DNA of 64,000 nucleotides from a bacterium (GTDB taxonomy: Bacteria; Zhuqueibacterota; Zhuqueibacteria; Zhuqueibacterales; Zhuqueibacteraceae). The position numbers and the translations under genes were made by a program. Shown here in pieces: positions 51,984 through 61,463 of the stretch. The stretch lies in NCBI GenBank assembly GCA_023150945.1, contig JAKLJX010000001.1:310001-374000 (forward strand), in the 5' to 3' direction. Each line of letters starts with the position of its first letter. Within the stretch, counting starts at the first letter, position 1. The notes below the pieces were generated by a model, which worked only from the letters and a program-made list of their open reading frames with translations, ran no database searches and had not been told where the DNA came from.

Positions 51984-52748
51984 CTATTTCGCGTCCGTCT
52001 CTTTGCGATCCAGAAACATCTTCACCAGATCGATCGGCACCGGGAAGATCGTGGTGGAGTTGTGCTCGGAGGCGATCTCGGTCAGCGTTTGCAGATAACG
52101 CAACTGCACCGAAATCGGGCTGGCGCTCATGATTTGCGCCGCCTCAGCGAGCTTGGTAGAGGCCTGCAGCTCACCCTCGGCGTGAATGACCTTGGCGCGG
52201 CGTTCGCGCTCGGCTTCGGCCTGGCGCGCCATGGCGCGCTGCATCTCCGGCGGCAAATCGACGTGTTTGACTTCCACCATGCTGACTTTGATGCCCCAGG
52301 GATCGGTGTGCGTGTCGATGATGTTTTGCAGCTCGCTGTTGATCTTTTCGCGCTGGGCGAGCAGCTCGTCCAGCTCCGCCTGCCCCAGCACGCTGCGCAG
52401 CGTGGTTTGGGCAAGCTGCGAAGTGGCAAACAGGAAATCTTCCACCTCCAGCACGGCGCGATTCGGATCGATCACGCGAAAATAGAGCACGGCATTGACT
52501 TTGATGGAGACGTTGTCGCGCGTGATCACATCTTGCGGCGGAATGTCCATGGTGATGGTGCGCGTGCTGACCTTGATGAAGCGCTCGACAAACGGAATGA
52601 TCAACACCAAGCCGGGGCCGCGCGCGCCAACATGCTTGCCGAGACGAAAGACCACCAGCCGCTCGTATTCGCGCACCACCTGGATCGCCATCGCCAGCAG
52701 CATGATGCCGAACACGATCAGAAAAATCATCCAGATTGGCAAACCCAT
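51984..52748 (-). CDS. Slipin (SPFH/band-7 membrane protein)
   Basis: 254 residues from ATG 52748, with AGGAGGAG upstream. One N-terminal membrane segment ([20 protein letters not shown]) is followed by an SPFH domain: [56 protein letters not shown] and [21 protein letters not shown] charged coiled-coil segment ([20 protein letters not shown]) precedes [14 protein letters not shown]. It scaffolds membrane microdomains and is commonly encoded with, and cleaved by, NfeD-type proteases; the NfeD gene lies 36 bases upstream. Confidence 0.95.
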   Translation of the reverse strand: MGLPIWMIFLIVFGIMLLAMAIQVVREYERLVVFRLGKHVGARGPGLVLIIPFVERFIKVSTRTITMDIPPQDVITRDNVSIKVNAVLYFRVIDPNRAVLEVEDFLFATSQLAQTTLRSVLGQAELDELLAQREKINSELQNIIDTHTDPWGIKVSMVEVKHVDLPPEMQRAMARQAEAERERRAKVIHAEGELQASTKLAEAAQIMSASPISVQLRYLQTLTEIASEHNSTTIFPVPIDLVKMFLDRKETDAK

Positions 52749-52784
52749 CTTTCTCCTCCTTCACCAGCGATTAGATTCTTTTAC

Positions 52785-54119
52785 TCACTCCACTTTCTCA
52801 ACAGAGACCAACAAGCCCTCGATGGCGGTGACCTTGACGGTATCGCCCGCTGCAATCGGCGTGGCGCTTTTGGCCTTCCAAATCTCGCCGTGAACCTTCA
52901 CCCGGCCGAAAGGCGCTATCGGCGTGAGGGCTGCGCCGATTTCACCGATCATGCCCTCCGCGCCGGTCACCGCCGGCCGGCGCTGCGAGCGCACCACCAT
53001 GCCCACGGCAAACACGAAAAAGGCGGCGGTGGCAAGCGTCGCCGCCAGAATCACCTGCAGCGACAGCTTGGCAACCGGCTCAAAGTCCGTGGTCGGCTCC
53101 TTGAACAGCATCAGCGAGCCCAGGAACATTGCCACGATGCCGCCGATGGTGAGCACACCATAGCTCGTCACTTTGACCTCGATGATGAAAAGTATGACGC
53201 CGAACAGAATCAACAACACGCCGGCCCAATTCACCGGCAGGGTCTGCATCGCGTACAGCCCGAGAATCAGGAAAATGCCGCCCAACACGCCCGGCAAAAC
53301 CGCGCCGGGATTGGAGAGCTCGAAGAACAGGCCGTAGATGCCCAGCAGCATGAAGATGTAAGCGATGTTGGGATCGGAGATGCGGTCGAGCAGCTTGTGC
53401 CGCCAGTTCATCTCCTGTACCACGATTTGGGCGCCGGCGGTACGCAGCGTGTCGACGCGATTGACCAGCTCCACTGAGCGGCCGTCGAGAAGGGTCAGCA
53501 AACTGTCCACGCTCGGCGCGATGACATCGATGACGTGGAGCGCCAGCGCTTCTTTCGCCGTGATCGACACGCTTTTGCGGATGGCATCTTCTGCCCATTG
53601 CGCGTTGCGGCCGCGCTTCTCCGCCACCGCCTTGAGTTGGGCGACGGCATCGTTGGTCACTTTCTCCATCATGGTGTTGGTGGAATCGGCTTTGCCGCCT
53701 TCGCCGCCGAGATTGACCGGATGCGCGGCGCCGATGTTGCTGGTGGGCGCCATCGCGGCCACGTGCGCGGCATAGGATAGGAACACGCCCGCCGAAGCGG
53801 CGCGGGCGCCGGTCGGCGATACATAAACCACCACCGGCACTTCACTGGCGAGCATGGCCTTGGTGATGATGCGTGTCGATTCCATCAGTCCGCCGGGCGT
53901 GTCCAGCTCGATGATCAGGCAGCGGCGTTTTTCCTCAGCCGCGGCGGCAATGGCATCGACGATGTATTCGGCGGTCAGCGGATTGATCGCGCCGTTGATG
54001 CGAATCACGGCCACGGTTGCCGGCGCTTCCGCTGCGCCGGCTGCCGGCCTCCAACAGGCAGCGGCCAGCACCACGGCACCTGCCAACAGGCGGGGAAGGA
54101 ATGTATGGCTTGGTTTCAT
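52785..54119 (-). CDS. NfeD-family membrane-bound serine protease (ClpP-class)
   Basis: 444 residues. A signal peptide is followed by a ClpP/SppA-like protease domain (residues about 30-225): LIIELDTPGGLMESTRIITK, VVVYVSPTGARAASAGVFLS (the nucleophile Ser lies in the ASAG segment) and MAPTSNIGAAHPV. Then four hydrophobic segments (IAYIFMLLGIYGLFFELSNP; GVLGGIFLILGLYAMQ) and a C-terminal OB-fold NfeD domain (GMIGEIGAALTPIAPFGRVK). The full-length form is the type that cleaves the C-terminus of its partner stomatin/slipin, encoded immediately downstream. It starts one base after the DUF2905 stop. Confidence 0.94.
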   Translation of the reverse strand: MKPSHTFLPRLLAGAVVLAAACWRPAAGAAEAPATVAVIRINGAINPLTAEYIVDAIAAAAEEKRRCLIIELDTPGGLMESTRIITKAMLASEVPVVVYVSPTGARAASAGVFLSYAAHVAAMAPTSNIGAAHPVNLGGEGGKADSTNTMMEKVTNDAVAQLKAVAEKRGRNAQWAEDAIRKSVSITAKEALALHVIDVIAPSVDSLLTLLDGRSVELVNRVDTLRTAGAQIVVQEMNWRHKLLDRISDPNIAYIFMLLGIYGLFFELSNPGAVLPGVLGGIFLILGLYAMQTLPVNWAGVLLILFGVILFIIEVKVTSYGVLTIGGIVAMFLGSLMLFKEPTTDFEPVAKLSLQVILAATLATAAFFVFAVGMVVRSQRRPAVTGAEGMIGEIGAALTPIAPFGRVKVHGEIWKAKSATPIAAGDTVKVTAIEGLLVSVEKVE

Positions 54120-54120
54120 G

Positions 54121-54336
54121 TCAGCGTTTCCTGAGCAAATACATCAACAGCGTGAGCACCAGGCTCAGCACGATCGCGGTCATCAGGGGAAAATAGAATG
54201 TGAAATTGCCTTTGCGAATGAGGAAGTCGCCCGGCAGTTTGCCCAGCCACGGCAGCGATTTGCCGTACGTCAGAACCAAACCGGCGAGGAGGAGCAGCGT
54301 GCCGAGCAGGAGCAGCAGGCGTCCGAGATCTTGCAT
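54121..54336 (-). CDS. DUF2905 small membrane protein
   Basis: 71 residues with two membrane helices: LGRLLLLLGTLLLLAGLVLTYG and FPLMTAIVLSLVLTLLMYLL. Between them PWLGKLPGDFLIRKGNFTFY is the diagnostic DUF2905 block. ATG 54336 is used; upstream in-frame codons do not look like protein. It is coupled to the NfeD gene with a one-base gap. Role unknown. Confidence 0.88.
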   Translation of the reverse strand: MQDLGRLLLLLGTLLLLAGLVLTYGKSLPWLGKLPGDFLIRKGNFTFYFPLMTAIVLSLVLTLLMYLLRKR

Positions 54337-54455
54337 AGGGCGGTGTGACCGGGCCGAAAGAAAATCTTTCGCGCCATCATGCTGAGGAAAGGCAGTCAGA
54401 CTGCGGTTGAAATCACATGCATGCGGCAACCGCGCGTGACCGCGAGATTTTGTGC

Positions 54456-54483
54456 TTGACTTTTGTAACGATTCTCTTAGATT
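54456..54483 (+). promoter_or_regulatory. Possible plus-strand promoter of the structured RNA
   Basis: TTGACT (54456-54461), a 16-base spacer, TAGATT (54478-54483). No plus-strand protein gene follows, but the structured RNA segment starts about 40 bases downstream. Confidence 0.5.
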
Positions 54484-54528
54484 AGCCGCTGGATTTTGAA
54501 AGCAATCATGAATGTGTTGCGAGTTTGA

Positions 54529-54720
54529 AAATCCCTGCGTTCCGTAGTGTGGGTAACAATCAAAGAGCCAACACCTTCAAACTGGGAACTTAGCTCTCTC
54601 TCGTGTATTACATGCCTCATCCCGTTTCGGCGGGATCTAGTGGAAGTAAAAAACGAGAAGGCGGCACCCACCGTGTGCAACACGGTTCTTTGAAGGCCCA
54701 TATCTCGGAAGCAGGGATTT
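54529..54720 (+). ncRNA. ssrS: Structured RNA, 6S RNA-like candidate
   Basis: About 190 bases fold by eye into one long interrupted rod. Closing stem: AAATCCCTGC (54529-54538) with GCAGGGATTT (54711-54720), then TTCCG/CGGAA. Next CAAAGAGCC (54561-54569) pairs with GGTTCTTTG (54684-54692). Nearer the tip TCTCGT (54599-54604) pairs with ACGAGA (54653-54658), and the apical hairpin is ATCCCG-TTTCGG-CGGGAT (54619-54636). A small ACCGTGT-GCA-ACACGGT hairpin on the 3' side (54670-54686) competes with one stem. This plan matches bacterial 6S RNA: closing stem, large bubble, terminal stem and a small 3'-side hairpin. The minus strand could fold similarly, so strand rests on the promoter and the hairpin position. 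Confidence 0.5.
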
Positions 54721-55083
54721 CTATTTGGGGCCCGCCTGCAAGAGTTTGATGCCCTCCTCCTGCGATTTCGCCACCGGAATCAACGTCTCGAGTTTCATCC
54801 GGCTGAAAATCTCCATCATCACCGGCAGCAGATTGCAGATCACCAGCCGCCGATTTTGCCGCTGCAGTTGATCATGCACCGCGATCAGCACCCCCAAACC
54901 GGCGCTGTTCATGACGCTGACCTTGCCCAGGTCGATCAGCACCTCGCCACGTGTGTTCGCGATGATTTCCTGCAATTCCGAGCGAAAGGCCTCCACCACC
55001 TGCAGATAAATCCGCCGCGGCAGCGCCTCGATCACGGTGATCTCACCTTCCTGGCGTACAACAATGGTTGAAAAAGTTGACAT
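54721..55083 (-). CDS. STAS-domain anti-sigma-factor antagonist
   Basis: 120 residues, a single STAS domain. VIEALPRRIYLQVVEAFRSEL and EVLIDLGKVSVMNSAGLGVLIA give the family core, with the Ser in NSAGLG as the usual phosphorylation site; QRQNRRLVICNLLPVMMEIF completes the fold. Such proteins are partners of serine kinases and SpoIIE-type phosphatases; the SpoIIE gene at 15-17 kb is a distant candidate partner. Start ATG 55083. Its stop codon adjoins the structured RNA element. Confidence 0.93.
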   Translation of the reverse strand: MSTFSTIVVRQEGEITVIEALPRRIYLQVVEAFRSELQEIIANTRGEVLIDLGKVSVMNSAGLGVLIAVHDQLQRQNRRLVICNLLPVMMEIFSRMKLETLIPVAKSQEEGIKLLQAGPK

Positions 55084-55156
55084 GTTTGCTCCGGCTCGAT
55101 CGGATTGATGCCCGTCATGCCCGGCCCGGCAGCGCGCTCACTGCACGGGCGAACGA

Positions 55157-55504
55157 TCAGATGTCCGCATTTTGGGCGTCCATCTCGAACTTGCTGCAGA
55201 AGTCGCTGAGCTTGATCTTTTGCTGGTGCAAGGCGCAGCGATAGACAAACGTCGCGTTGCCGGCCGGCGTGAGAAAAGTCTCACGGTAGCGGCAGTTCTG
55301 GCAAATGCGCGGCGGCTCACGGCGCTTGCCCCGGGCGGCCGCCGGCACTGCGGCCCGGCTTTGCTCCAGCTTTTGATAGATCTCCAAAATGTGCCGGATC
55401 ATTTTCTTGATTCTGATGAGCGCCCAAATCTGCAGCACGAACAGAATCGTGAAAAAGAACAGCAGCAGATAGTAACTGGCAAATTCCGACGTGATGAAGT
55501 TCAC
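55157..55504 (-). CDS. Small membrane protein with cysteine-rich cytoplasmic part, unrecognised
   Basis: 115 residues from a GTG at 55504 with AAAGGAC upstream. One N-terminal membrane span (YYLLLFFFTILFVLQIWALI) is followed by basic residues (RIKKMIRHIL), indicating a cytoplasmic C-terminus. A linker leads to ICQNCRYRETFLTP, VYRCALHQQKIK and DFCSKF: four cysteines and one His that could bind zinc or an Fe-S centre. I recognise no family. It lies 36 bases after comM and 73 bases before the STAS gene on the same strand. Confidence 0.75.
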   Translation of the reverse strand: MNFITSEFASYYLLLFFFTILFVLQIWALIRIKKMIRHILEIYQKLEQSRAAVPAAARGKRREPPRICQNCRYRETFLTPAGNATFVYRCALHQQKIKLSDFCSKFEMDAQNADI

Positions 55505-55540
55505 CAGATTGTCCTTTCCCCTGTGCCGCCGCCCGGGCGT

Positions 55541-57082
55541 TCACGCTTGACCGCCGAGCTGGCGGTCCAACGAACGGTATTGAATGGCTTCACTCACGTA
55601 TTCCGGCAAGATCGCTTCGCTGCCTTCGAGATCGGCAATGGTGCGCGACACTTTCAAGATGCGGTCGTAGGCGCGCGCCGACAGTCCGAGCTTGGTAATC
55701 GCCGTCTTCAGCAGCGCTTCACCCTTGGCCTCGACCCGGCAGAAGTTGCGAATGTCTTTGGATTCCATGCGCGCGTTGCAGAACAAATGCGGCCGCGCGC
55801 GGAAACGGTGCAACTGCCGCTGGCGCGCCGCTTCCACGCGCGTGCGGATGCCGGTGGAGCTTTCGCCGGTGGCTTCCCCGGCCAACTCGGCGAACTTCAC
55901 CGCCGGCACTTCGATGTGAATGTCGATGCGGTCCAGCAGCGGGCCGGACACTTTGGCCAAATACTTTTGCACCTGCAACGGCGTGCAGGAGCAGGCATGG
56001 CTCGGATCCGTGGCATAGCCGCACGGGCAGGGGTTCATCGCGGCGATCAGCATGAACTGCGCCGGATAGGTCAGCGAAAGCGAAGCCCGTGAAATCGTCA
56101 CTTTGCCGTCTTCCACCGGCTGCCGCAACACTTCCAAAACATTGCGCTCGAATTCTGGCAGCTCATCCAAGAAGAGCACGCCATTGTGCGCGATGCTGAC
56201 TTCCCCCGGCCGCGGAACATGGCCGCCACCAATCAAACCGGCATAACTCGCGGTGTGATGCGGCGCGCGAAACGGCCGGGTGGCCACGAGCGCGGCGTCG
56301 GGCGGCAAGATGCCGGCCACTGAATGAATCTTGGTGGTCTCCAGGGCCTCGGCCAGCGTCATGTCCGGCAGGATGGTCGGAAAGCGCTTGGCCAGCATGG
56401 TTTTGCCCGAGCCGGGCGGCCCGATCATGATGAGATTGTGCCCGCCGGCCGCCGCGACTTCCATGGCGCGCTTGACATGCTCCTGGCCGCGCACGTCGCT
56501 CAGATCCACGGCATATTTGCCATGCGTGGAAAAAACTTCCTCCACATTCAAGCCGCAGCGCGGCAACTCGTTTTTGCCGTCGAGAAAGGCCACCACTTCG
56601 GTCAGCGAGTTGGCGGCGCGCACGTCGATTTCCTTGACCATCGCGGCTTCCCGGGAATTCTGCGCGGGCACAATCAAGCCGCGTTTGCCCTGCTGCTGCA
56701 CTGCAAGGGCGATGGGCAAAGCGCCGCGAATGGGCTGCAGCGCGCCGTCCAGCGAAAGCTCACCAAGCACAACATAGTCTTCGAGCCGAGCCGCACTGAC
56801 CAAGCCGGCGGCGCTGAGAATGCCGATGGCCATGGGCAGGTCAAAGGCGGAGCCTTCTTTTCTCACATCGGCGGGGGCGAGATTGATGGTGATGCGTTTT
56901 TGCGGAAAGGTGAAACCGGAATTCTTCACCGCGGCCACGATCCGCTCTTTCGATTCCCGCACCGCGCCGTCCGGCAAGCCGACGGTTGCAATGGCCGGCA
57001 ACTGGCCTTCGAGGTGGGTTTCCACCGTCACCACATAGGCATCGATGCCGAGCACTGCGGCACTCAAGACTTTTGAAAGCAT
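55541..57082 (-). CDS. comM: YifB/ComM-family Mg-chelatase-like AAA+ ATPase
   Basis: 513 residues, the normal length. The N-terminal ChlI-like domain begins [18 protein letters not shown]. The AAA+ core has [17 protein letters not shown] (Walker A), [20 protein letters not shown] and [34 protein letters not shown] (Walker B) and [17 protein letters not shown] with the family Cys-rich insert ending HACSCTP. The C-terminal helical region includes [20 protein letters not shown]. ComM is a hexameric branch-migration helicase for natural transformation/recombination. Start ATG 57082 with GGGGGTG upstream; a clear promoter precedes it. Confidence 0.96.
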   Translation of the reverse strand: MLSKVLSAAVLGIDAYVVTVETHLEGQLPAIATVGLPDGAVRESKERIVAAVKNSGFTFPQKRITINLAPADVRKEGSAFDLPMAIGILSAAGLVSAARLEDYVVLGELSLDGALQPIRGALPIALAVQQQGKRGLIVPAQNSREAAMVKEIDVRAANSLTEVVAFLDGKNELPRCGLNVEEVFSTHGKYAVDLSDVRGQEHVKRAMEVAAAGGHNLIMIGPPGSGKTMLAKRFPTILPDMTLAEALETTKIHSVAGILPPDAALVATRPFRAPHHTASYAGLIGGGHVPRPGEVSIAHNGVLFLDELPEFERNVLEVLRQPVEDGKVTISRASLSLTYPAQFMLIAAMNPCPCGYATDPSHACSCTPLQVQKYLAKVSGPLLDRIDIHIEVPAVKFAELAGEATGESSTGIRTRVEAARQRQLHRFRARPHLFCNARMESKDIRNFCRVEAKGEALLKTAITKLGLSARAYDRILKVSRTIADLEGSEAILPEYVSEAIQYRSLDRQLGGQA

Positions 57083-57118
57083 GCCACCCCCTGGTCAATG
57101 AACGTTGCAATCGCTCCC

Positions 57119-57147
57119 TATATACGAAATCGTGTTTCTTTTGTCAA
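57119..57147 (-). promoter_or_regulatory. Probable comM promoter
   Basis: On the minus strand TTGACA (57147-57142), a 17-base spacer, TATATA (57124-57119). The start near 57112 gives a 30-base leader containing the ribosome site. Confidence 0.75.
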
Positions 57148-57172
57148 TCGCTTTCACGGCTGCCGGCCGCGG

Positions 57173-60100
57173 TCATCTGCCGCTTGGGGCGGTGCGCACG
57201 TCGTCGATCAATTCATACACCACTGGAATCACCACCAGCGTGAGCACGGTGGAGGTGAGCAGTCCGCCGATCACGGCGATGGCCATGGGGGCCCGCAAGC
57301 GCGCGCCTTCTCCCCAACCGACGGCGAGCGGCGCGAGTGCCAAAATCGTCGTGCCGGTGGTCATCAAGATCGGGCGCAGGCGATCCCGGCCCGCCTGCTG
57401 AATGGCCTCGCGGCGCGGCCAGCCCTGTGCCCTGAGGCGGTTGATGTAATCAATCAGCACGATCGCATTGTTGACCGCGATGCCCGCCAGCAGAATGGCG
57501 CCGATATAAGCCATGACACTGAGCGGCTCGCGCGCCAGCAACAGGGCGAACACCACGCCCACGCCGGCAAAGGGCAACGTCAACAGGATGGTAAACGGGT
57601 GCAGCAGACTCTCGAACGAGGCCGCCATAACCATGTAGACCAGCACGATCGACAACAGCAGCGCGAATTTCATCTGCGCGAAGGATTCCGCGCGCGCCGC
57701 CTCTTCACCGGCAAAACGCAACTCGTATTCGGGCGGCAGGGGAATGGTGCGCAGCGCGGCTTCCACCGCGGCCACGGCGCGGCTCAAGGTCATGTCCTTC
57801 TCGAGCTGCGCCGTGACATGCGCGATGCGGGATTGATTGTGGCGTTGGATTTCCTTCGGGCCTTCGCCCGGCACCAGTTGCGAGAGATCGCGCAGCCGCA
57901 ACACCGCGCCCGTGGGCGCCTGAATCGGCATCTCGGCCAGCTCAGCGAGGGTTGCCGGTGAGTAGGCCAGGCGAATATTGCGGTCTTCCCCGGCGCTGTA
58001 GAAATCAGAAACGACTTCGCCGGCCAGCCTTGCTTGCACGCGCTCGCCGATTTGTTGCACATCCAGACCGAAGCTCGCAGCCAGCAGCCGATCGATGCGG
58101 AGATTGATCTCCGGCCGGCCGCTCTGAAAGCTGGTTGCGATGTTTTGCAGGCCGTCGAGCGGCCGCAGCGCCGCCGCCACCTGTTCGCTGATTTGCTGCA
58201 GCATGGCCAGCTCGCTGCCGCGCACTTCCACCACCAGGGGCGCGCTGCCGGTGCCAATGGTTTGCTGCAGGCTGGTCGCGTGAAGGTGAAACGTGGCTTG
58301 CACCTCCGGCAGATGCAATTGCGGCCGCAATCGGCGGATCACTGCCGCCGGGTCGGTGTTTTTATCGGCCGCGAGATTGATCGTGACCGACGCACGATGC
58401 TCGCCTTCACTCATGCCCGCAAACAGCGCCTGCGCCGAGGCCACATTCACCGTGGCGTAAAGGCTGCTCACCTGCTCACCCAGCAATTGGCGCACCTGCG
58501 TTTCCGCGCCGGCCAGCACTGCCGAAGTTTTTTCCAGGGGTGTGCCCGGCGGCAAAGCGAGTTCGATTTGCACCTGGTTCGCACTACTGCGCGGCACGAA
58601 TTCCGATCCGACCTGCGGCAGCAAAGCTGCTGCGACCGCCATCAGCAGCAGCGTAAGTCCCACCACTGCGCCGCGATGTTGCAGCGCCCAGGCCAGGCTG
58701 CGCTCGTAGACCGGCGCATGCAGCCGGCGGTGCTGAAATGCCTGACGCTCTTCCGCGAGCAGCCGGGCGGCAAGCGGCGGAATCAGCAGAAACGCCACCA
58801 CCAGCGAGGCGAGCAGGGCATAGGCCACCACCCAGGCCTGATCCTTGAACAATTCTGCGGCAATGCCCTGCACGTACACAATCGGCAGAAACACGACGAT
58901 GGTCGTGATTGTCGAGGCGAAAATCGCCACGCCCACTTCGCTGGCGCCGTGAATGGCCGCCTCGGTTGCACCCTCTCCGCTTTGGCGGCGGCGAAAGATG
59001 TTCTCGATCACGACGATGGCATTGTCCACCAGCATGCCGGCGCCCAACGCCAAACCGCCCAGCGTCATCATGTTCAAGGTGAGATGTTGAAAGTACATCA
59101 GCGTGAAGGTCGCCAGAATCGACAGCGGAATGGCGAGCGCGATGATCAAGGTTGCGCCCCAATGCCGCAGAAAAAAGTACAGCACCAGCACGGCCAGCAC
59201 CACGCCGATGATCGCCGAGGACTTCACTTCCCCGATGGCCTGATCGATGAAATCCGCCTGGCTGGAGATCAACGTGAAGCGCAGATCCGGGGATTCGGCC
59301 TGCGTACGCGCCACCGCCTCACGGATTTGTGCCGCGACCCGCACGGTGTTGTCTTTCGCTTCTTTGTAAATGTAAAAACCGATGCCTTCTTCACCATTGA
59401 GCCGGACGAGATCGGTGCGCTCTTCGGGCGCGAGGCTGACGCGCGCCACCTCGGAAAGGTAGATCGGCACTTTGTCGGGCGCATACTGGCTGCCGGCTTG
59501 CTGGCTGCCGGGCAGCGTGCTGTCCGCACTGCCGCCGTTGGCCGCAGCCTGGTAACCGACCACGGTGGCAGCCACGTCTTCCACACCGGTGTAAGCGCCC
59601 AGCCCCTTGATCAAATAGGCCTTGTCCTGCTGTACCAGCCGGCCGCCGGATGCGTTGGCGTTGGCCTGGCGAATTTTGGCGGCGAGGTCGGCGGGCGTCA
59701 GACCAAAGGCCGCCAGCCGGTAGGGTTCAAGCTCCACGCGTACTTCGTTTGTGATGCCGCCATACACCTGCACGCGGGCCACGCCGTCCAATCTCTCCAA
59801 CGTGTGTTTGATGACGTTCTCGCCGATCCGGCGCAGTTCGTCGAGGTCGCGTTCGCCGCTGCTTTGCAGCGCATAGACCATGATCGGCTCTTCCTGCGGA
59901 TCAAAGCGCGCGATGGTGACGCGGCTGATTTCGGGGTCGGATTCATAGACGGCGGTTTTCTTCTGCACGTCGAGCAGGGCGAAATCCATGTCGGTTCCCC
60001 AACTGAACGTGGCCGTGGCCTGCACGCGGCCGAGGCCGCAAATGGTGCGCACGTCCACGACTCTGCTCACCGTGCCCAGCTCGCCTTCCAGCCGGCGGGC

Positions 60101-60289
60101 GAAGCGTTGTTCCATTTCCTGCGGCGAACGCTCACCCGACTGGATTTCCACCACAATGCGGGGATTGTAGATCGCCGGCAGCAAGTCCGTGCCCAGCCGG
60201 TTGAACGAAATGACGCCGAGAATCGTGATGCCCAGCATGAGCATGGCGATGGTGACGGGATAGCGGACGGAAAATTGCGGAAGGTTCAT
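57173..60289 (-). CDS. RND efflux transporter (AcrB/HAE1-like inner-membrane pump)
   Basis: 1038 residues, the family length. Twelve membrane helices in two repeats, with large periplasmic loops. Diagnostic segments: SVRYPVTIAMLMLGITILGV at the N-terminus, NRLGTDLLPAIYNPRIVVEI, ALAIPLSILATFTLMYF, LGAGMLVDNAIVVIENIFRR in TM4 and FEHTLHPF-like SFESLLHPFTILLTLPFAGV in the second half. TM4 keeps the first proton-relay acid but has Asn in place of the second (VDNAIV versus VDDAIV in AcrB). It is the third gene of a tripartite operon after the TolC- and MFP-type genes. The substrate is probably a drug or organic solute, but metal export cannot be excluded. Confidence 0.95.
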   Translation of the reverse strand: MNLPQFSVRYPVTIAMLMLGITILGVISFNRLGTDLLPAIYNPRIVVEIQSGERSPQEMEQRFARRLEGELGTVSRVVDVRTICGLGRVQATATFSWGTDMDFALLDVQKKTAVYESDPEISRVTIARFDPQEEPIMVYALQSSGERDLDELRRIGENVIKHTLERLDGVARVQVYGGITNEVRVELEPYRLAAFGLTPADLAAKIRQANANASGGRLVQQDKAYLIKGLGAYTGVEDVAATVVGYQAAANGGSADSTLPGSQQAGSQYAPDKVPIYLSEVARVSLAPEERTDLVRLNGEEGIGFYIYKEAKDNTVRVAAQIREAVARTQAESPDLRFTLISSQADFIDQAIGEVKSSAIIGVVLAVLVLYFFLRHWGATLIIALAIPLSILATFTLMYFQHLTLNMMTLGGLALGAGMLVDNAIVVIENIFRRRQSGEGATEAAIHGASEVGVAIFASTITTIVVFLPIVYVQGIAAELFKDQAWVVAYALLASLVVAFLLIPPLAARLLAEERQAFQHRRLHAPVYERSLAWALQHRGAVVGLTLLLMAVAAALLPQVGSEFVPRSSANQVQIELALPPGTPLEKTSAVLAGAETQVRQLLGEQVSSLYATVNVASAQALFAGMSEGEHRASVTINLAADKNTDPAAVIRRLRPQLHLPEVQATFHLHATSLQQTIGTGSAPLVVEVRGSELAMLQQISEQVAAALRPLDGLQNIATSFQSGRPEINLRIDRLLAASFGLDVQQIGERVQARLAGEVVSDFYSAGEDRNIRLAYSPATLAELAEMPIQAPTGAVLRLRDLSQLVPGEGPKEIQRHNQSRIAHVTAQLEKDMTLSRAVAAVEAALRTIPLPPEYELRFAGEEAARAESFAQMKFALLLSIVLVYMVMAASFESLLHPFTILLTLPFAGVGVVFALLLAREPLSVMAYIGAILLAGIAVNNAIVLIDYINRLRAQGWPRREAIQQAGRDRLRPILMTTGTTILALAPLAVGWGEGARLRAPMAIAVIGGLLTSTVLTLVVIPVVYELIDDVRTAPSGR

Positions 60290-60410
60290 AGCTCACTTGG
60301 TTTGGCAACGTGTTTGCGGTCCGGCCACGACTGCCGGAAACCGGTCCCGGCACGGCGCGCGCGTGCCGAAGAAGATCCGGTGCGGCCTCGCGCCGATCAC
60401 GCGGGTTCTG

Positions 60411-61463
60411 CTATTCCGTTACGCGGACTTTCGATTTGTCGCGCAGCGTCTCCTGCCCTCTGACCACCAGACGTTCACCCTCATTCAAGCCTTCGAGAAT
60501 CTCGATCTCTTCGCGCGTCTCGATGCCGGTGCTCACCTCGCGCAATTCCGCGCTCGCGCCTTCCACCACGAAGGCGACCGGCCGGTTGTCGCGCGTTTGC
60601 AATGCGGTTTTGGGAATGACAATGGCCTCCGGCCGGTTTTGGATGACGATCTCCGCCTTGACGAACATGCCCGGCCGCAGCAGGAGCTGGCCGTTTTCCA
60701 CCGTAATCGTGGCGGTGAACGTGCGCGTTTGCGGATCAATCGTCGGATCAATTGCCGTCACCCTGCCCTTGAAAGTCTGATCCGTCAGTGCATAGTTACT
60801 CACCACCACCTCCTGGCCGATTTGCACGCGGTCGAGATCGGTATTCGGCAGGTTGACGGGCACGAGCGCCGTGGCATAGTCCATGATCGTGCACAGCCGG
60901 AAGCCGGCTGGCACGCGCGTGCCCACGGCATTGCTCTGCAAGTTGGCAAGATAGCCGGTCAGCGGCGCGGTCAGCCGCAGTTTACCCGCCTTGAGCTGCG
61001 CCGCTTCGAAGTTCAAGCGCGCGTCCAAGGCATTGCGCCGCGCCAATTCGAGCTCCTTCTCCGTGACGCCGCCTTCGCGGAACAGGGCTTCCTGCTTTTG
61101 CAGCTCGCGCTCGGCGTTGGCCATGGCCAGCTTTTGCGACTCCACGCGCACGGTGAGCAGGTATTCCTGATTTTCGATCTCCGCGAGCAGTTGCCCGGCC
61201 TGCACGCGCATGCCGGCAGCGAGGCTGACGCCGTTGTGTTTGGCGAGGCGCAGAATGCCGTCGACTTCCGCGATCACCCGCTCTTCACGCTGCGCCCGCA
61301 GCGTGCCGGTCGCGGAAACATAGGCGGCGATCGGCCCGCGCTTGACCTTTTCCACCACCACCGGAATGGTCAAGTCTGCCGCGGACTTGTCTTCTCCGGG
61401 ATTGCAAGCCCACAGCAGCAATGCCACGGGCAGAAATCGCGTGTTGAATCTTTTACAAGTCAT
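60411..61463 (-). CDS. RND membrane-fusion protein (HlyD/AcrA family), lipoprotein
   Basis: 350 residues. FLPVALLLWACNPGED is a lipoprotein signal with a plausible lipobox cysteine, so it is anchored to the inner membrane. The adaptor layout follows: a lipoyl half (VSATGTLRAQREERVIAEVD), a helical hairpin (RVESQKLAMANAERELQKQE; LDARLNFEAAQLKAGKLRL), the second lipoyl half (APLTGYLANLQSNAVGTRVP), beta-barrel (TDLDRVQIGQEVVVSNYAL) and membrane-proximal domain (NRPEAIVIPKTALQTRDNRP). It links the RND pump, 121 bases downstream, to the TolC-like channel encoded upstream. Confidence 0.94.
   Translation of the reverse strand: MTCKRFNTRFLPVALLLWACNPGEDKSAADLTIPVVVEKVKRGPIAAYVSATGTLRAQREERVIAEVDGILRLAKHNGVSLAAGMRVQAGQLLAEIENQEYLLTVRVESQKLAMANAERELQKQEALFREGGVTEKELELARRNALDARLNFEAAQLKAGKLRLTAPLTGYLANLQSNAVGTRVPAGFRLCTIMDYATALVPVNLPNTDLDRVQIGQEVVVSNYALTDQTFKGRVTAIDPTIDPQTRTFTATITVENGQLLLRPGMFVKAEIVIQNRPEAIVIPKTALQTRDNRPVAFVVEGASAELREVSTGIETREEIEILEGLNEGERLVVRGQETLRDKSKVRVTE

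Larger units (their letters stand above)
54337..54720. other. Gene-free stretch containing a structured RNA
   Basis: It holds a plus-strand promoter-like pair (54456-54483) and a long rod-like folded segment (54529-54720) described as an ncRNA candidate. Minus-strand frames here are not supported. Confidence 0.55.

Noticed and set aside
54477-54701. 74-codon minus-strand frame
   Set aside because: It coincides with the strongly paired RNA candidate and has no protein-like features.
54529-54720. SRP RNA, tmRNA or RNase P RNA as identity of the structured segment
   Set aside because: No GGAAGGAAGCAG tetraloop region of SRP RNA, no tRNA-like end of tmRNA, and far too short for RNase P.
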